Below are positions 26,601 to 39,345 of a stretch of DNA of 64,000 bases, piece by piece (within the stretch, counting starts at the first letter, position 1; each line of letters begins with the position of its first letter). A program made the position numbers and the translations under genes. The notes below the pieces were generated by a model, which was not told where the DNA came from, ran no database searches, and saw only the letters and a program-made list of their open reading frames with translations. The stretch is taken from assembly GCF_910592395.1 (NCBI RefSeq), contig NC_088310.1:16621501-16685500 (forward strand), written 5' to 3'. The stretch comes from Lineus longissimus (lineage: Eukaryota; Nemertea; Pilidiophora; Heteronemertea; Lineidae).

Positions 26601-26745
26601 AGAGATCAGGTCATGAATTAAGTTTTTTGATCAGAAGAAAGGAAAAAATCGTCAATCACGTAAAGGATTGGTTTCCATGTAATTTGAATGAGGATCATGG
26701 TCATGGTGAGGATCAACCTGATTAATTCATGTTGCAAGCACACCA
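23645..26745. other. No gene recognised
   Basis: Short frames only. A weak direct repeat (CCTTTGTTTTAAGCTAGGTTAGGGTTTC / CCTTTGTTTGAAGTCAGGTTTGGGTTTC) lies near 26310 and 26508. A GAG|GTAAGT donor-like site at 25473 has no convincing exon before it. Confidence 0.5.
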
Positions 26746-26747
26746 GT

Positions 26748-27010
26748 TGTGGTGGATCCAGGAACTTGGTAGGGGCAGGTGTAGCCCCACCCAGAGAAAT
26801 GACAAGCTGCCATCTTGAAAACAAGGGGGTCTGAGGAAAAATAATGAAATTTGAGTGCCAAGTAGGCGTTTTCTGCAGATTTTGAGGGCTAAAATTAGGA
26901 GTACTTCTTTGCTTCTTGGAGAGAGGTGTTCAAAAAATCTTTGATCTCTGCCGAAAAGGAGGGGGGAGGGGAGCGCACGCCTCTTGCACCCTAAATCCCC
27001 TGCTGACTAA
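26748..27010. repeat. GGATCCAGG dispersed repeat, longest copy
   Basis: Starts GTGGTGGATCCAGGAACTTGG, contains GTGTAGCCCCACCC, and continues through a G-rich block to CACGCCTCTTGCACCC. It shares its start with the copies at 3858, 20920 and 52873. The class is unknown. Confidence 0.5.
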
Positions 27011-27140
27011 CCCTGGAAAAGCACGACTTCAGAATTGAAAGACATGTTGCATCATTGGCAGGGCAGGTAGCATTTATTGAATAACCAGACAAGTTGTTTC
27101 CTTATCGGATACCAGAGGCTATCGGCAAGGTAAAAAATTC

Positions 27141-27368
27141 AGCATCCCTGGAACCGTTGAACACCTGGTCTTCAATTATGATGACTTTCAATGCGTGTCT
27201 TGTACGACAACCACGAGTGAGTGTAATGTTAGTGTTGTCGCGACATGGACGTGTGGGAAAGGAAGCGAACGCAGGGAGACTACCGATAAAGTAACAGCCC
27301 TTCTGACGGCCGATCAGGGGGGAGTTATCGGCGGTGAAGGATGCATATAAGCACAACGACAGTGGATC
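27141..27368. repeat. Dispersed ~230-bp repeat, copy 2
   Basis: The second copy of the element at 1689-1923, in the same orientation. It carries a TATA-like GCATATAAGC near the end (GGATATACGC in copy 1). The reverse strand has a 132-codon frame through it and its flanks, but copy 1 does not keep that frame, so coding is unlikely. Confidence 0.85.
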
Positions 27369-27963
27369 GGCATGTATGTATAGTGTTTTCACATCTCGCA
27401 CAATCCCGATTCGCAATATACGATAGGAAAAGTGATTACCATGTAAATTATACTTGATTCCGGAGTAACACGAAAGAATCAATTTCATTTCACCTATCAA
27501 CGTAGTGCAAGATGTGAATAAGTCATACGTGAAATCGATAGGGATATGTGAATTTTGAACTCGCCCAAAGTTTCTATTGACTTCGTAGCATTTAGCTCAC
27601 CAGAACGCAAAGTACAATTGTCAGCCCTGCAGACAAGTTTGACTCATCCATTCTTACGACAGAATCCTCCATCAGAAAGGCAATAAGCCTTTATATTACT
27701 ACCCATATCCTTATTGGACACTTGAGGACTGTCGAGAGGCTCTGTAGTTGGTTGGCTAAGAAGAGCTGTGGATAAATATCACAGTCATTGCTGGCTGTGA
27801 ATGACTCAAATTGGTTGACTCGTCTGGTCTAAGATCTCACATCAGTATTGCTACATCTGTGTGAAATACACGAAGTAGACAGTGATGGTTAGTTCAAAAG
27901 GGTTAGATTGATTTTTTGAAGGCATCTTACAACCTGTTCGTGCCGTATCACTGATCAAACTTT
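27369..27963. other. Nothing recognised
   Basis: Sequence between a dispersed repeat and a possible LINE 3' end; no exon or repeat was seen. Confidence 0.5.
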
Positions 27964-28190
27964 GATTATAATAATAATAATAGTAGCTTTATTCACATAA
28001 ACTTATAGTTTGTAGTGATTACAGAGAAAATTTCAACACAAAAATTACAAGAAATTACAAGATGAAAGACGGTATAAAGACAGCTGGGGGTAGAGGAAGG
28101 TTGACAAGAAAATGGTGAAATACGAACGATAAAGTAAAGAAAGACAGAACTAGCAGTGCATGTTGCATGCAACACGATACGTTCTGCCTC
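27964..28190 (-). mobile_element. Possible 3' end of a non-LTR retrotransposon
   Basis: Read on the minus strand it runs ...TTATGTGAATAAAGCTACT followed by an (ATT)n tail. An AATAAA signal and a short microsatellite tail are typical of the 3' ends of CR1/RTE-like LINEs or of SINEs that borrow them. No reverse transcriptase frame is present, so this would be a 5'-truncated copy. Confidence 0.35.
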
Positions 28191-31100
28191 CCGTACGTAT
28201 TTGACAAGATTAGAGGTTTGACTTTTGCTTGTGCTTGATTATAATTCAGTAACGCCCCTTAGAAATTAAAATTTGAAGCTCTAGAGTCACAAAATTGAAT
28301 AACAGAAGTGCTTTTGAAAAGTTAAGTGCCCCACAAGCATTTTTTTCTGTGTGAGGAGAGCAATACACAGATTGCTCACTTGCTTTTAAAATTGATGGTC
28401 GGCCGAATTGACCCGCAATAATTCTGGGGTTTTGTTTAACCCATTGGCGATGCTTTTAACATCGTAACATCATGTTTCCATGGGTGTTTGAGAAAGAAAT
28501 GCAATAAAAACCGCTCATCTTTGCAACTCATTTGCCATGTTTGCATGAGACACTGCAAAGTGTGCTGCAATCATGGTCACAGCCACGGCAACACAAACTT
28601 ATATATGTAGAGCACTTTAGAAGGAGGAAGTGTTTGTTAACTCTCAAGGTAGTTGACTAGGGTTAACTGGAGGAGCCATGGATGAAAGTCACAGCAGTGA
28701 TTGCTTGTTACATGAATGACATTAATGCCTCGATGACACGACAAGCCTCGAATCTCACGCAAATCAGGGCAAAGATAAATTCCACTAATGTCTAAATAAT
28801 CCATTTATATCCGAGGCGATAATGAAATAGTCCATTCCATTTATCCCTTTCTGCATAGGAAATGATTGGAGGCAATTGCTAGTGCCATTGATCCAGCCTT
28901 GATGGGATGGGGGATGATATGAAAGAGAACATGAGAGGGTGGTCATCTGTATTTATATCGACAACACGGGTATGGAGGGGTTTAGAAAGTGATGTATGGA
29001 ACTGGCTTTAGAGGACATTCTAGGATTATATTAGTTGTCGGGGGAACAGGAGATGATTAAATGGGTGTTCGGGTTTCTTTAATGCCGTTCGTACTCGTAG
29101 GAAATTGGGTCTGCTGCATGCTCCGCTCCTCTCTCAACTGTGAATCTATCAACTTTTAATTCATTTGGACACCAGACGACTATCGTTTAACACAGTACAA
29201 CCAGACCTTGACCATCCAGATTTTGAATTAGCCAAGTTAGGTGGTTAATGACATCATAACGTCACCTCTGATGGTAAGCTCACCCTCACAGCAGGACGGG
29301 AAACATTGTCACTGACTGGCAAAACATGACAATATAATAACTGGTTGATGCTGATTGTGAGGAAGTCCGCTGAAAAGGAATAGGTGCGCTTCTCTGAATG
29401 CTCTGTAGCCTGACATTTTAAGTCTGATGATTCTTTTTGATGAAGCACTGTCAACTTGGTTTCCAAAACCCTCACCCTACGATGATGCTGTCTAGGTGAG
29501 TTGGGTGAGATAATGCATGACACACGCAATAGTTTTGTATTACAATACTTCATGCACGCGTACGGCCACAAAAAAGAAAGAGAACCCACAGCACACTTTT
29601 AGCCTAGAGAACACTAACATCCTCGATAACCATGAGCCTCGAGAGGCGAGCCACGAAATGACCCACAGCCCATCTCTAGACATGCAAGACTTCAACATTA
29701 GACTCAGGCACGCATGGAACAGAGTCCTCCCCAAATTCGACACCATTTCTTGTATTTCAGGCACGGAAACTCCACAATAGTACCAATCAGCTGGACAAAT
29801 AACGATAGCTGCAGAAGGGTTAAGATAAGGATTTGGGAGACGAAGGAAGAGAGTTTTGTCTAAGCCATTGTAAGATATCTTATGTAGACCGGCTATTTGA
29901 ACATGTCTTTGAGGATTAAATTCGAAAGGAGAACTTGTTCTTGGAGAATTAAAGTCAATTAAACCCATAATCGAAATCTAATCATCAGCAATCCAATACC
30001 AGTTCAGTTAATACTACACTTGTAAATCTGACTGAATTCAAATTGGCTATTGAGATACGTTGACATGGGAATAGGAAGGCTTGGTGTGCCACGGAGCTTG
30101 TTCAACCTTATTCATAGCTCTAATTAGATCTTGCTTTGAGACTGACTCAAGACGGCAGACGATTGCCCACGGGAATCACCGTATCGGGACAACTCTTAGC
30201 TTAGCCTGTCACATTTTTGAATTTAATCACTTTAATTCAGAGTTGTCTAGAAGAAAGTGCATGGCGTTATCGAGATTGTCTCCAGGTCATTTGTTTAACA
30301 CTTCACCTCAGGTATTGAGGTCTCCAGACTTTAACCACGCGTTTTCCATTCTGCTGATGTTCTGTTAAACATTTTTAATGGAGGCAAGAAATGAAGGTGT
30401 TGTGTTGGCGTCATTTGGCCTATCTGTTGCAGAATTCTGAGGTTTCTGATTGAAGATTGGAGATTATTAAATTGGCAGTTTGTCACTGACCGTTGCGTGC
30501 CGCCTGTGAACCGCTTCACCCCGGTAGACCCATATTTGGGTCCAAAGGGCAGTGATGCATGCTATACGGTAGACCGAAGTCTATTTACTGGATGACAAAT
30601 GTGAATGATTGCTGCAACTGTAGAAAGCCGTAGCCAACTGAATAACAAGGAAGGTCTCGTAGTCTCGAGGTTGAAGCAGCAATGTTGGAATAACACGAGT
30701 GGCAAGTTAGGATTTAGTTCAAGTGCCTCAGGATACTTAGCTTAAGTTCTATTTTAGTCTTAAATTCAGGTCGATTCTCCTCAGGAATCGAGTCAAAGTT
30801 GCGAGTGAAAGAGATTGAAAGGCCAAATGACCCCCAAAATTTCATTTTTTTGCAAAATATCAGATCTGGTATTCAGATTGTATTCTATTTTCAAGTTTAA
30901 AATATGGAGAGATCATTCCAAATGTTCTTCCCCTTTCCATAGTAATAACACAGAAAATCTAAACCAATATCAAATATGTTTGATGAAGCTGTTTAGTCAT
31001 CAATATCAAATATGGCAAGTCTCATACTAGGGAGTTCGCTATAATTGCCTTTTATGTTTTGATATGAGGACATGACACTAGATCATGTTGAACCTGTTGA

Positions 31101-31564
31101 CAATGTGATGAGAATGTAATGAGAGAAATGGATACCATTAAATATCCAATAAAGTATGTATAGTGCTACGATTGCTTCAAAAATTCATATGACTGACTCA
31201 TACACACCTGATCAGCGACTTGGCTATCAGCTTTTGTTTTCTAGTGCAGCGTTAACGGCTGTGCCACACTTAGTTTGAAAAGTGACTTGTTGCTTCACCT
31301 CTTGACTACCGGGCTGTTCGAACCGTTCGAAACCGGGGCCTTTTTGGTATTATTGTGCAGCCACGTGCGTCTGGCAAAACCTTCATCTTTGCCCCCTCCG
31401 CAGCGCCATCTATATGACTTAAGACAAGTTAGTGGGCAGCTGACGACATGCCTGTGTCACTACACCAGAAGAGCCGAGCCAGATCATACCAAACAATACA
31501 CACAAAGGTCTATTATAGCGACCGCTTAAGAGGTGGGTGGTAAACACGTGTATTTGATTGGGAC
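28191..31564. other. Long stretch without a recognised gene
   Basis: Overlapping frames of 87 (plus, 29517-29780) and 142 codons (minus, 29540-29968) show no domain, signal peptide or splice context that I can support. The remainder is AT-rich and featureless to me. Confidence 0.5.
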
Positions 31565-31584
31565 CCGACCGCTATAGCGGTCGG
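31565..31584. repeat. Perfect 20-bp palindrome
   Basis: CCGACCGCTATAGCGGTCGG is fully self-complementary and GC-rich in an AT-rich setting. A partial TATAGCGACCGC lies about 50 bp upstream. Confidence 0.85.
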
Positions 31585-32513
31585 CGGTTGTTCAAGTGGT
31601 TAAACAGCGTGCCATCAACAGATAACTTGCGTATGAGCTACAGAGGTGCACGGCCTCCCAAATTAGTTGATGGCTTTCATTCAGTCTTGGGCATTTGGAT
31701 GGTTTCTTCTGCTTTAATATTTTTCCCTATTTTTATCACAGGTAGCTCTTACAAAGATACACCTCATGACAGCCGGGTTTTGGATTTGACCTTCTCTTTA
31801 AGGTCACAGAGGTAAAAATCACATTGTTGGGGTTTACACCCGGTTGAGGTTCATTTGAGACATTTTCCCCAGTTTACACCATTTTGGAGGCATTTTCTGA
31901 TCCTGAACAGTGGTCTGGGTTTACACCGGGCTGGTTTTCACGATTCATTGGCCCCACTGGCATCTGTGCTTGTCCAATTTCATGCTCCCAGAAGAAAGAC
32001 CACCACACTTCCTGCTCAGATGCTACCCAATGGTTAAATTTCCACAAGAAATTACTGCAGTAGATGCTTTTTAATCAAGATTTAGGGAATTCCATTACCA
32101 GTATCGTTCTTTATAAAAATCTATCATTCCAGAAAAACTCATTCTGTTATTGCCATCCTGCCCATGTATCAAAAGCAATCTGCAGCAGATGACATGACCC
32201 TTGAAGCACATTTGCAACTTTTGCCCATCACCGATACAAATCACACCAGCGGGAATAGGAGAGATGTCATTGTCAACCGAGATTAACAATGCCTGGATCA
32301 GCTTGGAACATTGCTAGCCATTGGATGGAGATGTGTGTAGGTCAGGAACAGCCATGATTTGGGGTATTTGCGGTTGGGAGACATCGCGGTTGAATCCAGT
32401 CGTACATGTAGGAAATTCAGAGGCTGTTTCTATTCCATTTCAATCAAACTTGACCTAGAAACACGAGCCTATCTATCTATTCTTACAACTTTGATTTCAA
32501 GCTGCTATTTTTA
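31585..32513. other. No gene; holds a GCTCACC-family fragment
   Basis: A family fragment lies near 31735-31815, with AGGTCA-CAG-AGGTAA at 31801-31815. Degenerate GTTTACACC repeats follow at about 31830-31935. The rest shows nothing recognisable. Confidence 0.5.
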
Positions 32514-32563
32514 GCTCACCTCTTAGCAGAGGTGAGCTTATCCCATACCGTGGCGTCCGTCGT

Positions 32564-32613
<50 letters not shown>

Positions 32614-32882
32614 CGTCGTCCGTTAGCAGGGCACGTTTCGTAACTGTTAGAGCTATTGAGTTGAAACTTGGTACACATGTACCCTTATGTAATGACACCT
32701 GGGAGACCAAGTTTCGGTCCGATTCGTTTCATGGTTTGGCCACTAGGGGGACAAACGTTAAAAGTGAAAATATGCAATATCTCCCTTAATAGTAGTCGGG
32801 AAATTTTGAAAAAAATATGGTAGGTACTTCTAGCAAAGGTGCATCATATATCCTCCGGGTTTTTGATTTGACCTCCTTTTCA

Positions 32883-32897
32883 AGGTCACAGAGGTCA
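32883..32897 (+). promoter_or_regulatory. Perfect DR3 nuclear-receptor-type site
   Basis: AGGTCA-CAG-AGGTCA, two consensus half sites in direct orientation with a 3-bp spacer (the VDR/RXR-type layout). TTTGACCT upstream adds an everted half site. It is carried by the repeat; activity is unknown. Confidence 0.4.
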
Positions 32898-33183
32898 AAT
32901 GGTGTAAATTAGCCGTTAGGATGTAACGATGGCACGTTTCTAAACTGCAATGACTATTGATACCAAATTTGGTACACATTTACCCCTTAGTCAGGTGATC
33001 TCAGGGACCAAAGGTTGGTCCAATATGATTCACCACTTGACCACCAGGGGGCAAAATCCAAAAACCTTAAAAATGTGATTATTCCTTAACTTCTTGCCCG
33101 ATTGCCACCAATTTGATATCATGGGTACATCTAACCACCATACAGTATATGTCACACAGGTTTTTAATTTGACCTTCTTGTCA

Positions 33184-33198
33184 AGGTCACAGAGGTCA
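33184..33198 (+). promoter_or_regulatory. Perfect DR3 nuclear-receptor-type site
   Basis: A second AGGTCA-CAG-AGGTCA, 301 bp after the first, in the same place in the next tandem unit. Confidence 0.4.
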
Positions 33199-33854
33199 AA
33201 TGGCGTAAATTCGCCGTCAGGCCGTAACTATGGCACGTTTCTTAACTGCAATGACTATTGATCACAAATTAAGTACACATGTACCCCTTGGTCAGGTGAT
33301 CTCAGGTACCGAAGTTTGGTGCGATCTGATTTGCCGTTTGGCCTCCAGGGAGGGGGCCAAATCCTAAATTCTTCAAAATGCCATTATTCCTAGTAATGAC
33401 TTGCCCGATTGGCACCAATTTTATATCATAGGTACATCTAATTCTAACAACCATTCAATGTGTCACCCGGGTCTTCTTTGATTTGACCTACTTTTCAAGG
33501 TCACAGAGGTCGAATGTACTGTAAATTGGCCATTTTGGGGAAATTGTAATTGCTTGGACCTACATCAAACCTAACACTACATGACACAAGACCATGCTCT
33601 TTATCCATCTTTCCTCCACATGAGGTGAGCACAATGGCCCTGGCCATTTCATTCAGCATTTTCAGACTGTCCCTCTATGTACTGCTATTCTGATGTATTG
33701 GCAAGTCACAACATGGCACAGACAGCTGGCTGTTCTAAAATTCTTAGGCCTAAAGCAGGACTTGTCCTTTTTTACCGCCACAATTTTGGAGTAACATATT
33801 ATTTCATTCTTGCATATTGAGCGCCATCTGTGTTTTGTGGGCATTGACTTTTTG

Positions 33855-33907
33855 GCTCACCGTAGGGGAGTCTATACGATACCGCAGTGTCCGTCGTCCG
33901 TCGTCGT

Positions 33908-33960
<53 letters not shown>

Positions 33961-35550
33961 CGTCGTATCCTAGTTCAAAAACAGTGGCACGTTTTTTAAC
34001 CGCTAGGCCTATGAACTTAAAACTTTGTACACATGACCCCCTAGGTCAGATGACCCGTGACACTAAATTTCTGTCCGATCTGATTCTCTACTTGGCCACC
34101 AGGGGCAAAATGTGGATATCTAAAAAGTGTGATATCTCACTTATTAGTGACTTGTTTTCGATAAAACTTTTGTGGTAGGTACTCATAGCAAGGATACATC
34201 ATATATCTTACGGGTTTTTAATTTGATCTACTTTTCAAGGTCGCAGAGGTCAAATGGCGTGAATTGGCCGTTTGAGTGTAACTATGGCACGTTTCTGAAC
34301 CACCAAAGCTATGAGCTTGAAACTTGGTACATATAACCCCCTATATCAGATAACCTCTGGTGCTGAATTTCAGCCTGATCTGATTCTTGACTTTGCCACC
34401 AGGGGGCCAAAACAGAAAAAGTAAGAAGTGCAATAGCCTGCTTATTAGCAAATTGTTTTTGATGAAATTTTTATGGCAGGGACCCCTAGCAAGGTTACCT
34501 CAGATGTTGCACGATTTTTCGGATTTGACCTACTTTTTAAGGTCGCAGAGGTCAAATGGCGTAAATTTGCCGTTTGAGTGTAACTATGGCACGTTTCTCA
34601 ACCGCAACAGTTATGAACTTGAAACTTTGAACAAATGACCCCCTAGGTCAGTTGACCTTTTACACTGAATTTTGGTTCGGTCTGATTATTGACTTGGCCA
34701 CCAGGGGGCCCAAACTCAAAACTCAAAAAGTGTGATTTCTCGCTTATTACTGATTTGTTTTTGATAAAAGTTTCATGGTAGGTACTCCCAGCAAGGATAC
34801 ATCACATATCTTACGGGTTTTTGATTTGACCCACCTTTCAAGTTCACAGAGGTCAAAGTTGAAAACTTTACCGTTCTTGGTACGTTTTGTCGTTGTTCAA
34901 TGTAAAGAGTTTTAATTTTGTGTAATGATGCATCTAAGAAGCCACTATTTGTATGCCAAGTTTCAGCCAGATCGGAATTCAAATATGGCCGAAATTGCAT
35001 GTTTTGTGGGTTTTTCCTCGTATTGTGGCAATCCAAAGGTCGTGAGTTCAAACCCCGGTCAAGGACAGCCAAAAATATTTTTATTTTTCATCTTTTCCTT
35101 TTTTCTTTTTTGAGTTCTATCTTACATTTTCTTCATTTTTTGATTTATTTGGTGCCATAGATTTAATTAGGCGGCCATCTTGGAAATCGTTTTTTGCCGA
35201 TTGCTGTAGTGTAACGAGTGATGAAATTGTTATGGTCAGGTGGATGTGTCTACATCACATATCACCCTGGTTTGTTATTTGACCTACCTGTCAGGGTCAC
35301 TGAGGTCAAAGTTAAAAATATATTCACCGTGACCATTGTCATGGAGTGGCACGTTTCTTCACTATCATTTTCACCTAGACTCTACAAGCTTGGAACCACA
35401 AGTCTCAGATTCACCACTTGGCCAGGGCCGGCTCTGAACTGGTCACAGATGCATGTATAAATTATGAGAGGCCTACATACTGTAGCACTTTCTGTAACTG
35501 TCTACTAAAAATACTTACGGTGAGCACAATGGCCCCTGGCCGTTTCATTT
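33855..35550 (+). mobile_element. GCTCACC-family element, long copy 2
   Basis: Opens GGCTCACCGTAGGGGAGTCTATACGATACCGCAGTGTCCGTCG, followed by a (CGT)n run to about 33965, and ends GGTGAGCACAATGGCCCCTGGCCGTTTCATT. Three ~300-bp units are marked by GGCACGTTTT/C at about 33987, 34286 and 34587. They are followed by a diverged segment (34900-35220) with a tRNA-like B box, GAGTTCAAACCCC, near 35043, perhaps a SINE piece. A final degenerate unit includes GGGTCA-CTG-AGGTCA at 35294-35308. Confidence 0.8.
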
Positions 35551-38269
35551 AAGCCAATACCAACAACAATGGCATTCCCCCAGAGTAAGACTCCTGAAAC
35601 TAGGGCAGTGGAAAACCCCCTAAAAAAACAAAGACGGTGCTTGGATATTTGCCGCCAGAGTGAAAATGATGAATAGGAAAAAGTATTGACGCTAAGTGTT
35701 TGTCGTTATTTGCAGTAACCAAGTTTGCCTCTGCAGTACTGCAAACTTAATTAGGCGACAATGGCTGAGAGCTTGGTGCAGCATTGTTGTTGTAATAAAC
35801 AATTTGTTTTTTGTGATGTCAATTGCTGTAACTTCAACTGCTATAACTTGTCTCACATAATGGTATTTCTTGATGATCGTCAATAACATTTTTGAAAATT
35901 GTCATTAACTTGTCTGTTTGTTCAAAGGACAAGAGTAAGGTTGTATGACACAAAGGACACAAACACTGGATTCACATTCAGAGTCTCCAGTTTACAGACA
36001 GGTATTCCAAAAAGCTGAACTGCTGTGTTAATGGCATCTGAAACCCTCCGTGCTGTAATGAGACTTTGTGAAGAGGGATATTATACCCCTCGGACAAAAA
36101 GGTGGGAAGATAAACCAATACCATTGAAGATGAGTGCTCACCAAACCCTCCTGGAAGCGAGCTCCTTCTCGGAGAGATTGTGACCTTTGCTTCATTTCAT
36201 CCAGTGTGTTGACTGGTCCCTAATGGTTTCCAGTACCATTCCAACTGAATGCAAGCTGTTTGTGTGATCTAGGGCATCACAGTCGATCAGCACTCACACT
36301 GACGAAATTCAAGACCATCGGAACACACGCTGTGATGGTACTAATCTTGATGTAGCAAAGGGAGCATTCTGGCGAAAACAAGAGGACATAGCAATACTGC
36401 AAGATCAAGCCATTTCTTTAAAATAATATGTGGATTAGGGAGTTGATACCTAACTGGAGGTATTGGTTGTTTCACCAAACACAACTAAGGACAAGCTAAA
36501 GGTAGTTCCAAACCGAGGTGAAGCCAAGGATTTTGTTGAAATGACACCTCCACTCCAGCGGTGTTAGGTGAGACATCCAATTCTGTCAGTAAGATATCAA
36601 TTTCTATTCTAAGACACCTGAGATTAAACAACGAAATGTGATTTCGAATGCTGTTTGACTGCTTCAACATTTTGTCCCAACCAAAGAAGTCATTCATTGC
36701 ATAAACATAACTGCTGAATTCAATACGAGGCTTTATACATGTAGGCGCGTAGTGCATTATACACTGTAAAGTGCTGTTCATTGTAAATCAAGGTGTTTTA
36801 GAAGAATGGTATATGCGATGTTCATTAGTAAATGTATTAGGGTCATTCTGTTATTTTGGTGAGACAAAATCGGCTTTATTTGATAGCCATAAAAACATAG
36901 CAGCAGCTTATTTCTTATGATTTTTTCTTCTATCAAATCTGTCAATAGACTTATGCTAATATCATCTGCTTCGTTTCTGTTATATTAGTTTGCTCATCAA
37001 ATATGCCTGGCGTGCTTGTCTCTTCCAACTGGTAATTACCAATATATTGGTGTTCGTTCTCTTGGGAGTCTACTTGAAACTCGTAATTCAGAAACATTTG
37101 CAAACTTCTCATGAGAGGGTTTGGCATCTTGAAGCATTTTGGACAATAAGATGTTGATTGTACTTGGGGTAGCTTTCTATTTGATAAAATTCGTAGTCAT
37201 GAGTTTGTGTCAATAGCTTTGCTTAAAATGTCAAAGCTAATTGCTTTTTATAGTTTCGCTGTTTGCTTCTAAGGAGCTTTTGGGGTCCTTGCGTCTAGAG
37301 TGCTAAGATGGTTCTTTTTCTGTGTCATCTTTTTAAAGCAGCAGCTGGGCCATAAATTTGAGCCTTTATGATCAAGCCACTTAATAGATTTATTGACATT
37401 ACTTCCTTTGTATTCCTGTGCTGGTTCCCAGGCAGGTCATAAAGCTAACCTAGGACATTTCTGCTGATGCCTTATTACCTGCTGCCCCAGAAGAAATTGG
37501 CATTTCTTTCCCAATATCAAGTTATTACCTGTTTAAAGACATTGGCTGATATTTGAATTTGGTCACGTCTCACCCTACAAGCCAGCGGGTATTAAAAGTG
37601 GAGAGTAATTGGTTGGCAACGTTCTCTGTATGCTACGATAACCCTCTCACTGGCTGTGTACATGTAGCTTAGTCGATTCGCGGTCGTGCTAAGTTCGACA
37701 TATTGGTAATTGGGCGACCACTCCTAAAGGAAATGTGTCATCTCTCGTATTTTACATGGCTGTTTAGGCCTATTAGTTAAATTTGGTACCACGTCGTGCG
37801 ACTTCGAAAGAATGAATAATAACCTGGTGTCTTTGGTGTGACATGACATTAATCAGAAATTGAAGAAAAAAATGTCACATGTAAAAAAAATTTTTTTTAG
37901 GCGATTCACCAGAATGACTTGTTATCATCACCGCCCATGTGATGTTTGCCTTCCCTTACTTATTAATTTCATACTTGATACAAGTAATAAATATATATTT
38001 GATATAAATATTTAGCCACCGACAGTCAAAATAGCAAATAACAAACATCAAAGGCGCGCCCCACCAACTATTTTCAGGATGAGTGCAGATAATCAACAAT
38101 ATTGAATGGAATTACTGTGAGCGGGCAGAAAACGTCCTTTGAGGTGATGTGGGCTGTTGTTGTCACCCAGAGCCTTGGAAGATGACTTAAAAAACCTGCT
38201 CGTCTTTTCCCCACTTACCATCCTTGTCGACATAGCGTGATCGCTTTCATCTTGCTGCTACTATCGACT
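35551..38269. other. No gene recognised
   Basis: AT-rich DNA with short frames; a run of A then T near 37870 is the only local oddity. Confidence 0.5.
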
Positions 38270-38420
38270 CAACCAGTGAGAAGTTTTCAATGAAACTTCT
38301 AGGTTTGTGATTATCATATGATTCCAACTTTGGCCACTAGGGGGCCAAACCTGAATCTTTGAAAATAATTTATGCCATCATTATTATTTGAAATTAGGTC
38401 TTACAAAGATACCTAAATTA
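38270..38420 (+). repeat. GCTCACC-family internal fragment
   Basis: CCAACTTTGGCCACTAGGGGGCCAAA followed by GTCTTACAAAGATACC matches the internal units at 32.7 and 31.7 kb. Both ends are missing. Confidence 0.55.
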
Positions 38421-39119
38421 TACTGGGGCTATAAACCTTAGCACTCCAGCATTTTAATTGTTTTTCCATCTGTTCCTCCAGAAAAATGCCTAAAAATGAG
38501 CAATTTCAACACGAAATTTGTAGTACTACTCGTCAGTAATGGATAACTCCATGATTGAGCAGAAGTACCGCCCTATTTCATGAACAGCCTTGCGTATTAC
38601 AAAAGGTGGTGTCCCAGTAACTTGCTCTCCCGCAACACTGCCAGAGAATACAGTGTGGTCAAGTGTTCCAAAGCACCAATTGATTAATCATGCGATCAAT
38701 CATACATCATGCTGTATCTGGAAATCACCAGTCCTGTTATTGTCTCTCTGATGACAATATTTAACCATTCAGAATGTGTCTCATTTATTCTCAGGAACAC
38801 AGTGACCATAATCAACGCCAATATGGGTTTGATTACTAGCAATGATGTGTCCAAACCAGTCACATATCTGAACCTTGGTTAGTTCACCAATCGGAGTAGC
38901 TTATTTATGGTCATTGATGGCAACTGGTAGCTATACTTTGAATACTAAAGGAGAATTATAGAATCATCATCTAGTTTTGCCTAGCTATAGGTGGTTTTAT
39001 TGTACCTTCCCTTTGACCATAGAGTAAATCTGTACATTTTTGCACCTGTTCATTTTTGGATTTCCAAGGTATTTCCAAGATTCCAATTCTAATTTTTTAT
39101 TTGGGCAAATAACATTTTG
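38421..39119. other. Nothing recognised
   Basis: AT-rich sequence between two GCTCACC-family pieces. Confidence 0.5.
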
Positions 39120-39345
39120 GCTCACCGTAGGAGATTCTATATAATACTGCAGTGTCTTGTGGTAATCTGATATCAATGGTACATCTAACCACCATACAGT
39201 ATTATATGTCACATGGGTTTTTGACTTGACCTACTTGGCATAAAATTTCCATTTTTCTGTAATAAGCATGTTTCTTAACCAGCATGAATTGCCTACCAAA
39301 TATCTATACGATGAGCACAGTGCATGGCCCCTGGCCTCTTCATTT
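39120..39345 (+). mobile_element. GCTCACC-family element, internally deleted copy
   Basis: Keeps the GGCTCACCGTAGGAGATTCTATATAATACTGCAGTGTC start and the GATGAGCAC...GGCCCCTGGCC...TTCATTTC end in only ~225 bp. It has the GGTACATCTAACCACCATACAGTAT block of copy 1. The CGT run and the AGGTCA repeats are lost. Confidence 0.75.

Larger units (their letters stand above)
32514..33654 (+). mobile_element. GCTCACC-family element, long copy 1
   Basis: Opens TAGCTCACCTCTTAGCAGAGGTGAGC, has a (CGT)n microsatellite at about 32553-32622, and ends GGTGAGCACAATGGCCCTGGCCATTTCATT. GCTCACC and GGTGAGC form short inverted ends. The body consists of tandem ~300-bp units marked by GGCACGTTTC at about 32629, 32930 and 33231. 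Each has a CCACCAGGGGGC-like block and a GGTCACAGAGGTC block. No protein is encoded: the Arg/Val-run frames are the microsatellite. Confidence 0.8.

Noticed and set aside
29517-29968. Overlapping 87- and 142-codon frames on opposite strands
   Set aside because: No recognisable domain and no splice context. Overlapping open frames of this size occur by chance in such a window.
32516-34178. Poly-arginine and poly-valine frames on both strands
   Set aside because: They are translations of a CGT microsatellite inside transposable elements.
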